From SKVR01 sp041642035 (GTDB lineage: Bacteria; Bacteroidota; Bacteroidia; Bacteroidales; UBA7960), in NCBI GenBank assembly GCA_041642035.1, contig JBEPXC010000007.1, positions 1 to 36,760 of the forward strand: a stretch of DNA of 36,760 nucleotides, written 5' to 3'. Under the pieces are notes generated by a model. The model was not told the origin of the DNA, ran no database searches, and saw only the letters and a list, made by a program, of their open reading frames with translations. A program made the position numbers and the translations under genes. Shown piece after piece: positions 17,128-25,737 of the stretch; the stretch's first letter is position 1; each line of letters begins with the position of its first letter.

Positions 17128-17135
17128 CAAATGTA
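17128..17135 (-). promoter_or_regulatory. Promoter of the TPR/AraC regulator
   Basis: On the minus strand TACATTTG matches TAnnTTTG. TTTC lies 19 nt upstream, one base from the -33 TTTG. The start codon follows 19 nt downstream. This is one of the better promoter matches in the window. Confidence 0.5.
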
Positions 17136-17182
17136 GGAAATAAAACACATGTCAGAAACCCTGTTATTCAAAAAATTAACTT

Positions 17183-17368
17183 TTGCCCGTAGATATTAAT
17201 CTGGAGGGTAATTCAGAAGCTGCTGTCTGGGCATTGAACAGCATTACAGGAAAGGGTGAAGGAAATTCACATTTATTCTATCGACCAGTGGGTGGTGTTG
17301 ATCTAAGTCGGTTTACATTTGAGGGAGAGGCAATGGTTTCATTATTGTCTTTTGATGTATTTTTTTAA
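17183..17368 (+). other. Possible gene fragment, 61 codons
   Basis: An open frame with only a TTG start gives MPVDINLEGNSEAAVWALNS and later HLFYRPVGGVDLSRFTFEGE. The composition is protein-like, but no family is recognised and no ribosome site or promoter is seen. It lies in the 540-nt gap between divergent genes, with a palindromic repeat 80 nt further on. It may be a relic. Confidence 0.15.
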
Positions 17369-17446
17369 CCAGTCATAAGGGGCTCATCGAATGTCAGCAT
17401 GCCGGAGGGTAGAAAGCTTTGATTATGGTTGAGCTACATCTATGAA

Positions 17447-17478
17447 GTGGTTGGACGAGCCGGGAGTCGTCCGACCAC
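17447..17478. repeat. Palindromic REP-like repeat
   Basis: GTGGTTGGACGA, GCCGGGAG, TCGTCCGACCAC, followed by AGGCAGGAGGTGG. It belongs to the family at 250, 7858, 8700 and 19095, with one extra base in the centre. Confidence 0.85.
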
Positions 17479-17571
17479 AGGCAGGAGGTGGTGAATACAT
17501 ATCGGATACAAACCTACTGATGACCCAAAATATATTTCTCTGAAAACATTCTTAACTTATAACAGTTGAAT

Positions 17572-17579
17572 TAACTTTG
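17572..17579 (+). promoter_or_regulatory. -7 promoter element of the outer-membrane barrel gene
   Basis: TAACTTTG is an exact TAnnTTTG match 73-80 nt before the ATG at 17652. The -33 position reads TTCT, a weak match. Confidence 0.4.
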
Positions 17580-17651
17580 CACAACAAATACGAGTCGTTT
17601 TTAAGCTAATAGTACAAGTAAATTCATAATAATACTGCAGAGTTAATACAC

Positions 17652-18911
17652 ATGAAAAAATCAATTGTTCTTATCACCCTGCTCACCATCTTCACTTTTT
17701 CTATCCCTACCACAACACATGCCCAGGATACGATTTTGCCGGCAAACACTTCCATCAATGGTTTAATAGATGTGTTTCTTGACTTTCGTACGCATAACCA
17801 ATACATCAGGGAAAAGATATATTTTGTGAACTATGTGCGTGACAGGCAATTGGCTGATGTTCAGATAATGTTGAACAGTCATAGTAGTGGTACTGCCGGG
17901 CGAAATTATGTTTTCACCTTTATTGGCAGAGAAAAGTTTACCGGAATGAATAACGAAATAACTTTTTGGGCCCCCTCGACCAATACCGATACAGAAACCC
18001 GAAAAGGGATGGTTGATGCCTTAACACTCGGCCTGATGCCCTACGTGGCCAACACCCCAATTGCCGGCAAAATAACCATAAGCATCAGCGACATCGATAC
18101 AGCACAGGTAGAAAAAGTAGAAGATCCATGGAAGAACTGGACTTTTGAGATTTATGGCGGGTTAAACCTGAACCAGGAAAGAAAACAGAGCAGTTTTGAT
18201 TCGCGCTGGGGGTTTTATGCCGATAAACTTTCAGCGGATTGGAAAATAAGGGCAAGGCCTTACTTTAATATCAATCGTAGATCCTTTATTACCGACGATA
18301 TAGAGATAAGAAGAAATCAGTTCAGACATGGTTTTGATGGATATTTGATCCGTAGCATAAGCCAGCACTGGTCAGTGGGCTTCTTTTTGGATATGCTTTC
18401 CAGCACTTTTCACAATATAGAATTTAATATTGAAGCCGAACCCGGTATCGAATACAGTTTTCTGCCTTACACTGAAGCCAACTACAGGGCCATAACCCTG
18501 AACTATCGTATTGGTGCAGGACATCACAGGTATATTGAAGAAACCATTTTTTATAAAATGCAGGAAAACCTGTATCATCATTCTCTAAACTTTACCACCA
18601 GACTGCAGCAACCATGGGGTTCGTTTGAGGCAGGCATTTCGGGTTCTCATTATTTTCACGATTATACGGCCAACCGCATTTCCCTGGAGTCGGATCTCGA
18701 ATTGAGGATCTTTAAAGGGTTGTCTCTTAACCTATGGGGTAGTTTTGAGTTTATTAACGACCTGGTGGCCTTGCCTGCCGGAGCCCTGCCCATCGAAGAT
18801 ATTTTACTACAGCAAAGCCGGCAGGCAACAGATTACGAAGTCTCTGCACATATAGGCCTTACCTATACTTTTGGTTCCGAATTTGTAAATGTGATCAATA
18901 CCAGATTTTAA
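17652..18911 (+). CDS. Outer-membrane beta-barrel protein (DUF481-like)
   Basis: A 419-residue exported protein. The signal peptide ends near THAQ-DT (residue about 25). Residues about 35-140 form a soluble domain (DVFLDFRTHNQYIREKIYFV, NYVRDRQLADVQIMLNSHSS, then GREKFTG) typical of a conserved bacterial family of unknown role. From residue about 160 to the end there are alternating amphipathic strands rich in Tyr, Phe and Trp (WTFEIYGGLNLNQERKQSSF, and a C-terminal HIGLTYTFGSEFVNVINTRF), the pattern of a DUF481-like outer-membrane barrel with a terminal Phe. It is a single gene with its own promoter element. The function is unknown; the N-terminal part could bind or sense something in the periplasm. 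Confidence 0.75.
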   Translation: MKKSIVLITLLTIFTFSIPTTTHAQDTILPANTSINGLIDVFLDFRTHNQYIREKIYFVNYVRDRQLADVQIMLNSHSSGTAGRNYVFTFIGREKFTGMNNEITFWAPSTNTDTETRKGMVDALTLGLMPYVANTPIAGKITISISDIDTAQVEKVEDPWKNWTFEIYGGLNLNQERKQSSFDSRWGFYADKLSADWKIRARPYFNINRRSFITDDIEIRRNQFRHGFDGYLIRSISQHWSVGFFLDMLSSTFHNIEFNIEAEPGIEYSFLPYTEANYRAITLNYRIGAGHHRYIEETIFYKMQENLYHHSLNFTTRLQQPWGSFEAGISGSHYFHDYTANRISLESDLELRIFKGLSLNLWGSFEFINDLVALPAGALPIEDILLQQSRQATDYEVSAHIGLTYTFGSEFVNVINTRF

Positions 18912-18951
18912 TTTTAGGGTCTTGCCAGAAAGAGTAAGGTTGTATCTCTAA

Positions 18952-19086
18952 TTATTTCAACGCCTGCATTATCGGTTTGCAGGGCATCTGAGCATTAATA
19001 TCATCAAGCCTTTTCTGAATTTTTTCGCCATACGCAGACTTCCCGGGAGTCTCTGTTTTTGATAAAACACCTGTAAATCTGAATAG
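18952..19086 (-). pseudogene. Orphan C-terminal coding fragment next to a palindromic repeat
   Basis: On the minus strand, 44 codons without a start give LFRFTGVLSKTETPGKSAYG then EKIQKRLDDINAQMPCKPIM and QALK before TAA. It reads like the natural end of a protein, perhaps an enzyme of the sulfatase kind, but that is a weak impression. An in-frame TGA lies at 19087-19089, and the repeat at 19095-19126 lies just beyond, where the upstream part of the gene should continue. Confidence 0.35.
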
Positions 19087-19094
19087 TCAACTCT

Positions 19095-19126
19095 GTGGTC
19101 GGACGAGCCTGAAGACGGCCGACCAC
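19095..19126. repeat. Palindromic REP-like repeat
   Basis: GTGGTCGGACGA, GCCTGAAG, then ACGGCCGACCAC. It is a diverged family member: arms GTGGTCGG and CCGACCAC pair perfectly, and the inner pairs are partly lost. The rest of the 18912-19354 gap holds no other gene. Confidence 0.75.
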
Positions 19127-19354
19127 AGATAGAGGCTGCAGAATAAACTCACAGAAGTTTATTTTTAACTGAACGAAATTTATTCAGGCTATAATTGTAT
19201 CTTTAAGTAAGCATTTTTAAAAAACCTGCTATAGATTGTCGCATCCATCGCTCGTATATTGTTGATCTCATTCACAAAGACGAAATGGACGAGCACCTTG
19301 TCTATAACTGTTAAGTTATCAACAATATTACGAAGAATTAAATCTATCTGAAAG

Positions 19355-21289
19355 ATGAAGAAAGTATTGATACTCCATTTCTTTTTAGTGAGCTATGGCC
19401 TTGCTGCTCAAACAGATGGCATCAAGGAGATGCCATTGGATAGTTTATTCACTTTTCTCGAAAAAGAAATCAGTGACATAAATGTATCGCATCGCTTTGA
19501 CGAAACATACCATGCGGCTTATTATGCGTTGAACAAAGCCAGGCAGGAAGGCAAAGCTGAAGATATTGCCCAGGCACATAATATAATTGCGTCTTACCAC
19601 TATTTCAGCGTGCGATCCAACAATCCTGACTCTACTTATTTTCATGATAAAAAGACCCTGGAATATTTGCTGCAAACAGAGGAACGGGAAAAAATTGCAA
19701 GGGCCTACGACCGGGTGGGTAAAGACCTTGTAAGCATGGGGCGATTTCTGCAGGCAGAAGAGCATCTATTTGAGGTGGTTCGCATATATGAGGAACTGGA
19801 GCAACCTATAAATATAGGCAAAGCCTACGCCAGTCTGAACTATTTGTTCCGCGAATCGAAAGACTATGATCAGGCTCTGCAGTACGGTGAAAAGTCACTC
19901 GAATTGTTTGAAGCCCATTATAGCGACGAGGATGAACTCATTGAACCCTTGCTGGGCTTAATTCACACCTACCCCAAAGTGGGTAAAGCCGACCTGGGAC
20001 TGGAAAAGGCACAGCAGGTTGTTGATATTATTACCCGCAAATATGATGGAGCAGCTAACATCCATATGGCTAATGTACGCGCCTGGCGCGGCAAGGTGTA
20101 TGTAGAGCTGGAAGAATTTGACAAAGCGCTGGCGGATTTCTTTTACTCCTGGAACCTTATTAAGACGGTTGTTGAAAAAGAAGAAGAGGCAGACGGGTGG
20201 AAAGGCGACATTGGCAATGTTTATAGATTGCAGGGCAAATACCGCGAGGCCATTCCTTACATCATGGCTTCTCTGGTGCACCATCAGGAAAGAGGGATTC
20301 AGAATGGGGAGCTCCTGGAAAACAAACAGTTTTGGCTGGCGGAATGCTATGAAAAAATAAATCAGCCGGATTCTGCAATGCTTTATTTGAATCATGCACG
20401 ACTCGCAAAAATACAAAGGCTTACCGAGGCGTTGGCCGCTGTAAAAAGCGAGCTCAGGATAAAGTACGATAGCGACAAGAAAGAGGCAACCATCAGCGAT
20501 CAGCAGGCGCAAATCAGGCAGCAGACTAAGGTTCAGCGGCTCAGCATAGGCATTGGTGGGCTTATGATACTGCTACTCGGAAGCGGATTTTTCAGCTATC
20601 GCACCAACCTGCAAAAAAATAAGCAGCTACAGATTCTCAATGAAGATCTGGCCATCACCAACCACCAACTCGATCAGCGTAACGCCCAAAACGAACTCTT
20701 GCTTAAGGAGATACATCATCGGGTAAAAAACAATTTAGAAATTGTTTCCAGTTTGCTGGAATTGCAGTTGCACCAAACCAGTGATACCGTAGCTAAATCG
20801 GTGATGATGGAAAGCCAGATCCGGGTACGTTCTATGGGAATTTTGCATCAGAAATTATTCCGGGGCAGCAATTATATGGCCATCGAAATGAAAGATTATT
20901 TTAGAAATTTAAGTGAGAATCTCCTGGATGCCTTTAATGCATCAGAAAAAGTTGAGGTAGATTATCACATGGAGCCCATTGAGCTTGATGTGGACACTGC
21001 CCTTCCGATAGGACTAATCGTTAATGAAGTAATGACGAATTCTCTCAAATACGCATTCCCCGGAAATGTAAACGGAAAGATTAATATAAGTTTAATATCC
21101 TATAATGATCAGCATCTGCATTTATCCATAGCCGATGATGGAATTGGGAAAGGTTATATTGAGAAAGCCCGGGGAAGCGGCTTCGGCACACAGCTGATTA
21201 CGTTGCTGACACGACAACTAAATGGCACGATGGAAGAAGAAATCTTCAATGGTACCCGGATATCATTTCTTCTGAAAAGAGCAGGTTAG
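19355..21289 (+). CDS. TPR-containing sensor histidine kinase (HisKA_2/HWE type)
   Basis: A 644-residue membrane kinase. A signal peptide (to about residue 18, SYGLAAQ) is followed by a periplasmic region of TPR-like repeats to about residue 390 (ARAYDRVGKDLVSMGRFLQA, and others), a single membrane span (about 396-415, SIGIGGLMILLLGSGFFSY) and a cytoplasmic coiled coil. The kinase core has the HisKA_2 H-box LLLKEIHHRVKNN (phospho-acceptor probably H454), N-box NEVMTNSLKYAF, and G-boxes DDGIGKG and GSGFGTQLI. All residues needed for autophosphorylation look present. No response regulator is adjacent, so the partner lies elsewhere. What the TPR part senses is unknown. Confidence 0.9.
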   Translation: MKKVLILHFFLVSYGLAAQTDGIKEMPLDSLFTFLEKEISDINVSHRFDETYHAAYYALNKARQEGKAEDIAQAHNIIASYHYFSVRSNNPDSTYFHDKKTLEYLLQTEEREKIARAYDRVGKDLVSMGRFLQAEEHLFEVVRIYEELEQPINIGKAYASLNYLFRESKDYDQALQYGEKSLELFEAHYSDEDELIEPLLGLIHTYPKVGKADLGLEKAQQVVDIITRKYDGAANIHMANVRAWRGKVYVELEEFDKALADFFYSWNLIKTVVEKEEEADGWKGDIGNVYRLQGKYREAIPYIMASLVHHQERGIQNGELLENKQFWLAECYEKINQPDSAMLYLNHARLAKIQRLTEALAAVKSELRIKYDSDKKEATISDQQAQIRQQTKVQRLSIGIGGLMILLLGSGFFSYRTNLQKNKQLQILNEDLAITNHQLDQRNAQNELLLKEIHHRVKNNLEIVSSLLELQLHQTSDTVAKSVMMESQIRVRSMGILHQKLFRGSNYMAIEMKDYFRNLSENLLDAFNASEKVEVDYHMEPIELDVDTALPIGLIVNEVMTNSLKYAFPGNVNGKINISLISYNDQHLHLSIADDGIGKGYIEKARGSGFGTQLITLLTRQLNGTMEEEIFNGTRISFLLKRAG

Positions 21290-21738
21290 AAGAAGACTGG
21301 TCGTCCTGCGACTTCCAGCTCGCCCATTTATGCCATTAACTCTGAGATGCCTGACAAGCTGGAAGAACCGTAATTTCATGTTTTTTTTTGCCAAGGGTGA
21401 AGTAGTATTTAAAATTATTTTATAATTTTAACAAATTTTCTTTTCCGATTCCATGGAATGATGTTGCATGCATCATCTGAACGTTACTAATCAAAACAAC
21501 CGACATGAAGAGAATTCTATCTTTTTTCAGCCTGCTGCGGGTATCTATAAACCATAGCTGAAACAGAGGGAAGCATCAGTATAATGAGGGTGTTGTAAGT
21601 TTTTCACTCCTTGAGCAATACCGTATAATTTAAGAAATCTTTAATTTAACCAACCTGAACTCACGCCCACTTGAATAAAACAGGTCAATTAATTCCTGAA
21701 ATATCACGGGTGAAGTGTAATCTTTAATCCAACATAAA
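21290..21738. other. Intergenic gap with half a hairpin repeat and a start-only gene relic
   Basis: TGGTCGTCCTGCGA at about 21298 is a partial copy of the hairpin at 10034, with GCTCGCC following. At 21505-21561 a short frame (MKRILSFFSLLRVSINHS then stop) looks like the signal peptide of a lost gene. There is also a 12-nt palindrome, ATTCCATGGAAT, near 21449. Nothing else is recognised. Confidence 0.3.
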
Positions 21739-22845
21739 ATGCTAAAGAAAATTATGTTCTACATTCTCGCCATCATCCTACTGATCATCCTGACTGCCTC
21801 TTTTGCATTATACCTAAAAAGCCCTGGAAAGCCATTGGAAGTAAAAGAATCTGCCGAAAACGTTCCTTCAACAGGTATTTCTGTAATTGAAAAGGCAGAA
21901 ATTGGTGGCATAGATCAATACCTGATAATCCGCGGCAACGATATGAGCAAGCCTGTGATGTTGTTTCTTCATGGTGGCCCGGGCAGCCCCGAGATTGCCT
22001 TTATGAACCATTACAACAGAGCTCTTGAAGAAGATTTTATTATGGTCTATTGGGAACAGCGGGGATCAGGCAAGTCCTTTTCGACAGATATTCCCGGGGA
22101 GAGCATGACTATGGAGCAGTTTATTGCTGATACACGTGAGGTTAGCCTACATCTATCCAAGCGGTTTAATCAGCAGAAAATCTACCTCATGGGGCATTCC
22201 TGGGGCTCACTGCTGGGAATAAAGACGGCATGGCACCACCCGGAGCTTTATCATGCTTATATAGGAGTGGGCCAGGTGGCACATCAGTATAGGGGAGAAA
22301 AGATTTCTTTCGACTGGGTGAAGGAACAGGCACGTTTACGTGAGGATGAAGCTAGTCTGAAAAAGCTTGAAAAACTTACCTTTCCCGATTCGCTGGCTAC
22401 AGCGGATGAATGGGTGTCGTTTCTGCGGACTGAACGTAACTTTGTGAATAAATTCGGGGGTGCCATGAGAGAACATACGAGCATGTGGCCCTTGATAAAA
22501 ATGGTTCTTAACACACCGGAATATACGTTTTCAGAGAAGTTTAACTACATGAGAGGTAATCTTTACTCCTTAAAAAGCCTATGGCTGGAAGTGATAAACA
22601 CCAACCTGATGACCCAAACAGATTCAATACGAGTGCCTGTTTTTATTTGCCAGGGCATCCATGACTATCAGACACCCTATGTAGTGGCAAGAGAGTTTTA
22701 TGAACAGCTAGAGGCTCCGAAAAAAGCTTTTATCCCTTTCGAAAATTCGGCCCATAGCCCCCTGATGGAAGAACCTGAAAAATTTAATGCCCTGCTCAGA
22801 CAGTTCGTTAAAGAAACCCATCGCGAAGCAAATTTGGCTTTTTAA
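21739..22845 (+). CDS. Alpha/beta hydrolase, proline-iminopeptidase-like, membrane anchored
   Basis: A 368-residue serine hydrolase with an N-terminal membrane anchor (residues about 4-25, IMFYILAIILLIILTASFAL). The oxyanion motif is HGGPG (H78-G82), as in prolyl aminopeptidases. The nucleophile elbow is GHSWGS with S154. The acid is D309 in GIHDYQTP, and the histidine is H339 in NSAHSP, so the triad is complete. WEQRGSGKS (residues about 104-112) is also typical of the proline iminopeptidase group. The enzyme may remove N-terminal residues from short peptides or act on esters in the periplasm; the exact substrate is not readable. It is a monocistronic gene convergent with the YebC-family gene. 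Confidence 0.85.
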   Translation: MLKKIMFYILAIILLIILTASFALYLKSPGKPLEVKESAENVPSTGISVIEKAEIGGIDQYLIIRGNDMSKPVMLFLHGGPGSPEIAFMNHYNRALEEDFIMVYWEQRGSGKSFSTDIPGESMTMEQFIADTREVSLHLSKRFNQQKIYLMGHSWGSLLGIKTAWHHPELYHAYIGVGQVAHQYRGEKISFDWVKEQARLREDEASLKKLEKLTFPDSLATADEWVSFLRTERNFVNKFGGAMREHTSMWPLIKMVLNTPEYTFSEKFNYMRGNLYSLKSLWLEVINTNLMTQTDSIRVPVFICQGIHDYQTPYVVAREFYEQLEAPKKAFIPFENSAHSPLMEEPEKFNALLRQFVKETHREANLAF

Positions 22846-22969
22846 TCCTTTTGAAGTAAAAAATAGTTACACCAGAGATTATCGCATAAAGATATAAAAG
22901 CGAGCGGCAATTGGCATGGCCTGGATTGTATGACAATATATGCAGCTGGAGGCCGTTGGTGAAATTTTT

Positions 22970-23680
22970 TCAGGCAATATTGGTATACACCGCCTGGATA
23001 TCATCGTCGTCATCGATTTTATCGAGCAACTTGTCAATCTCTTCCAGCTGCTCTTCGGTATATTCTACCGGAGAAGTGGGAATCCGCTGAAGGTTGGCCT
23101 TGGTTACTTCAATGCCTTTCTCCTCCAGAGCCTGGCTGAGAGCACCAAAATCCTTATAATCAGCATAGGTATAGGCCACGCCTTCGTTGGTAACGATTTC
23201 TTCCAGACCAGCATCAATAAGTTCGAGTTCAAGTTCTTCTACTTCCATACCTTCCTTCAATTCAAACTCAAAGACTGCCTTGCGTGAAAACATAAAATCG
23301 AGTGAACCGGTGGTTACCAATGCCCCCCCGGTTTTATTAAAATAGGATTTAATGTTAGCAATGGTACGGGTAGGGTTGTCGGTGGCGCATTCAATGACCA
23401 CCAGTACGCCGTGAGGACCCTTCCCTTCATAAAGTATCTCCACGAAATTTTCGGCATCCTTTCCGGCTGCCCGCTTAATGGCCGCTTCTACGTTGTCCTT
23501 GGGCATATTGGCTGCCTTGGCATTCTGTATGGCTGAGCGCAATCTTGAATTGAGGTCAGGATCAGTACCCCCTTCTTTAGCTGCTATGGTTATTGCCTTA
23601 GCGATTTTCGGAAATACCTTGGACATCTTGTCCCATCTTTTTTCTTTGGCTGCGCGCCGGTATTCAAATGCTCTTCCCAT
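22970..23680 (-). CDS. YebC/PmpR-family protein
   Basis: A 236-residue cytoplasmic protein of the YebC (TACO1) family. Members bind DNA as regulators or, as more recent work shows, assist ribosomes at proline-rich stretches. The start MGRAFEYRRAAKEKRWDKMS is the Bacteroidota variant of the usual MAGHSKW opening. NSRLRSAIQNAKAANMPKDN and AIKRAAGKDAENF follow, then EGKGPHGVLVVIECATDNPT. The length is normal, and the C-terminus is acidic (DKLLDKIDDDDDIQAVYTNI). It is a single gene on the minus strand. No clear TAnnTTTG motif was found in the upstream 330-nt gap, which otherwise holds nothing recognisable. Confidence 0.93.
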   Translation of the reverse strand: MGRAFEYRRAAKEKRWDKMSKVFPKIAKAITIAAKEGGTDPDLNSRLRSAIQNAKAANMPKDNVEAAIKRAAGKDAENFVEILYEGKGPHGVLVVIECATDNPTRTIANIKSYFNKTGGALVTTGSLDFMFSRKAVFEFELKEGMEVEELELELIDAGLEEIVTNEGVAYTYADYKDFGALSQALEEKGIEVTKANLQRIPTSPVEYTEEQLEEIDKLLDKIDDDDDIQAVYTNIA

Positions 23681-24011
23681 AAAATGCGTGTTTTAAATCG
23701 ATTATACTCAAAGGGGGATTACAACAAGAGGGTATTATTTCAACCCATGTTATAGACTTTACGAGGGCAAAAGTAAAAATAATCAGGGAAAAAACACCTC
23801 ATGCAAAACAAATTATTCTATGTAGGAAACAAAGTATCGCGAATCCCACCCCGGCGCATCATTAATCAATGCATTTTGTACTAATACCATTGAAAATAAA
23901 CCACAGCAATTAAATGTAGCGGTCCAACAATTCAAATCAATTGTTTGTTTACATGCATAGAACCCATAAAAACGGACTAATGAATAAAAGAATACTTAAA
24001 CCCCAAATAAA

Positions 24012-24953
24012 GTGAAAAAAGTCGTTTATCACAAGTATGGTGGCCCTGAAGTTTTGACTGTAATTGATACTCCTGTTCCGCAGCCCGCTTCGGGAGAGGT
24101 GCTGATAAAAGTGATGGCTGCGGGAGTTAATCCTGTTGATTATAAAATCAGGCAAGGGAGTTTGAAATGGCTCATGCCGGCTTCGCTGCCACGCAGCCCG
24201 GGAGGTGAAATATCGGGCATCGTAGAGAAAGTAGGCCCTGACAGCGGATTGTTCAAGGCAGGCGACAAGGTATTTGCGATGCTGGGAATAGGAAATGGAG
24301 GCTATGCACAATACGTGGTAGCCCAGGAGAAGTTGTTGTGCAGCATGCCGCATACTATTGATTTTGAGCATGCTGCAGTCGTACCCCTGGCAGGGCTAAC
24401 AGCCTTGCAGTCGCTACGTGATAAAGGAAAAATCAGCTCCGGGATGAAGGTTCTGATTAATGGCGCCTCTGGCGGTGTGGGCATATATGCCGTGCAGATT
24501 GCCAAAGCCTATAACACGCACGTAACAGCAACCTGCTCGGGTAAAAATATTGATCTTGTTAAAAGCCTTGGTGCCGATATTGTAATAGATTACCAGAAAG
24601 AAGATTTCACCCGGATGGAAGCCCAATATGACATTGTTTTTGATGCGGTGGCAAAAACAAACTATTCCAAAAGCAGTCGTGTGCTTAGCAAAAAGGGCGT
24701 TTATGTTACCACCGTACCCAATTTAAATGTTTTGTTTCATCAGCTCACCAACGTATTGCGTTCGCGTAAATCGTATGGAATGCTGGCCAAACCGGGTGGA
24801 AAAGACCTAAAAGTATTGGCTGGCATGATCGAAGAAGACCGGTTAAAAGCGGTGATCGATAAGTCTTACAGCTTATCGCAAGCTTCCGCGGCACATGAAT
24901 ATATTGCTTCCGGAAGAGTAAAAGGTAAGTTGGTGATCAAAACGCAGGAATAA
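24012..24953 (+). CDS. NADPH:quinone-oxidoreductase-like MDR enzyme
   Basis: A 313-residue medium-chain dehydrogenase/reductase. The GroES-like part is residues 1-120 (YHKYGGPEVLTVIDTPVPQP, then VNPVDYKIRQG). The Rossmann part includes GASGGVGIYAVQIAKAY (residues about 153-170), which binds NADPH. Zinc-ligand cysteines of alcohol dehydrogenases are missing, so it fits the zinc-free quinone reductase branch, reducing quinones or enones in the cytoplasm. The only usable start is GTG at 24012: TAA lies 15 nt upstream in frame and no ATG lies between. It is a single gene between the YebC gene and the PorT-like gene. Confidence 0.88.
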   Translation: MKKVVYHKYGGPEVLTVIDTPVPQPASGEVLIKVMAAGVNPVDYKIRQGSLKWLMPASLPRSPGGEISGIVEKVGPDSGLFKAGDKVFAMLGIGNGGYAQYVVAQEKLLCSMPHTIDFEHAAVVPLAGLTALQSLRDKGKISSGMKVLINGASGGVGIYAVQIAKAYNTHVTATCSGKNIDLVKSLGADIVIDYQKEDFTRMEAQYDIVFDAVAKTNYSKSSRVLSKKGVYVTTVPNLNVLFHQLTNVLRSRKSYGMLAKPGGKDLKVLAGMIEEDRLKAVIDKSYSLSQASAAHEYIASGRVKGKLVIKTQE

Positions 24954-24990
24954 ATCCATCGATGCATTATGTTTTTAACATAAATGGCAC

Positions 24991-24998
24991 TATTTTTG
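24991..24998 (+). promoter_or_regulatory. -7 promoter element of the PorT-like gene
   Basis: TATTTTTG matches TAnnTTTG, 56 nt before the ATG at 25054. A TTTTT run (without the final G) lies near the -33 position. Confidence 0.45.
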
Positions 24999-25053
24999 AA
25001 AATTACATCCCTCATCATAGAAATTATTTTACTACACTTATAAAAACCTAATT

Positions 25054-25737
25054 ATGAAGAAGTCTATCTTGATTATAATGATTCTGTCATTACCCATTGC
25101 ACAAAGTTATGCACAGGATCCTATTACTAAAATGGCAGCCAAAGACCGGCTGATTATTGGAATGTTTACCGACCTCTGGAGCGATTTACCCGCTGACATG
25201 GATCCACAAGCCATTAATAGGGGCATCTCCATTGATTACATACAAGAGTTTCCCATCAGCACATCGAATTTCAGTGTTGCGGCAGGATTTGGATTTTCGA
25301 GTCATAATCTTTACAGCGATAACCTCTTTGTGTGGGATGATGACGATGATGGCAATTATCATTTCGAAAAAATCCCCGAAGATCAGGAATATGACAACAA
25401 CAAACTAAGCCTGAACTACCTCAACATCCCGCTGGAAATCAGATATCGCACACGAAACACGCCCCGCACCTTCAGAATCCATGCCGGTGTAAAGGGTGGT
25501 TGGCTGGTAAGCGGACATACTAAATACAAGGGTGAAACAGAGCCCGACGAGCGTGAAATCAAAGTAAAGGAGAAATCACTCGACAACATAAATCCTTTTC
25601 TAATAGGGGTATATGGCAGGATTGGCTACGGAAGAGTTAATCTCAATGCCTATATGTCGATGACGGATATTTTCACAGACAACAATGCTGAAGGGGCTAA
25701 TTTTATGAGTGTAGGACTATCGTTTATCCTCTTCTAG
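25054..25737 (+). CDS. PorT-family outer-membrane beta-barrel protein
   Basis: A 227-residue barrel with a signal peptide (to about residue 21, AQSYAQ-DP). It contains the family stretch DNNKLSLNYLNIPLEIRYRT (residues about 111-130), then FRIHAGVKGGWLVSGHTKYK and the last strands to SVGLSFILF with a terminal Phe. PorT proteins take part in the type IX secretion system or are related small barrels. Presence next to rpoN and asnS fits the gene order seen in Bacteroidota, although here it faces the opposite way. Its stop codon overlaps that of the convergent PAP2-like gene. Whether it is PorT itself or a paralogue cannot be told by eye. Confidence 0.75.
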   Translation: MKKSILIIMILSLPIAQSYAQDPITKMAAKDRLIIGMFTDLWSDLPADMDPQAINRGISIDYIQEFPISTSNFSVAAGFGFSSHNLYSDNLFVWDDDDDGNYHFEKIPEDQEYDNNKLSLNYLNIPLEIRYRTRNTPRTFRIHAGVKGGWLVSGHTKYKGETEPDEREIKVKEKSLDNINPFLIGVYGRIGYGRVNLNAYMSMTDIFTDNNAEGANFMSVGLSFILF

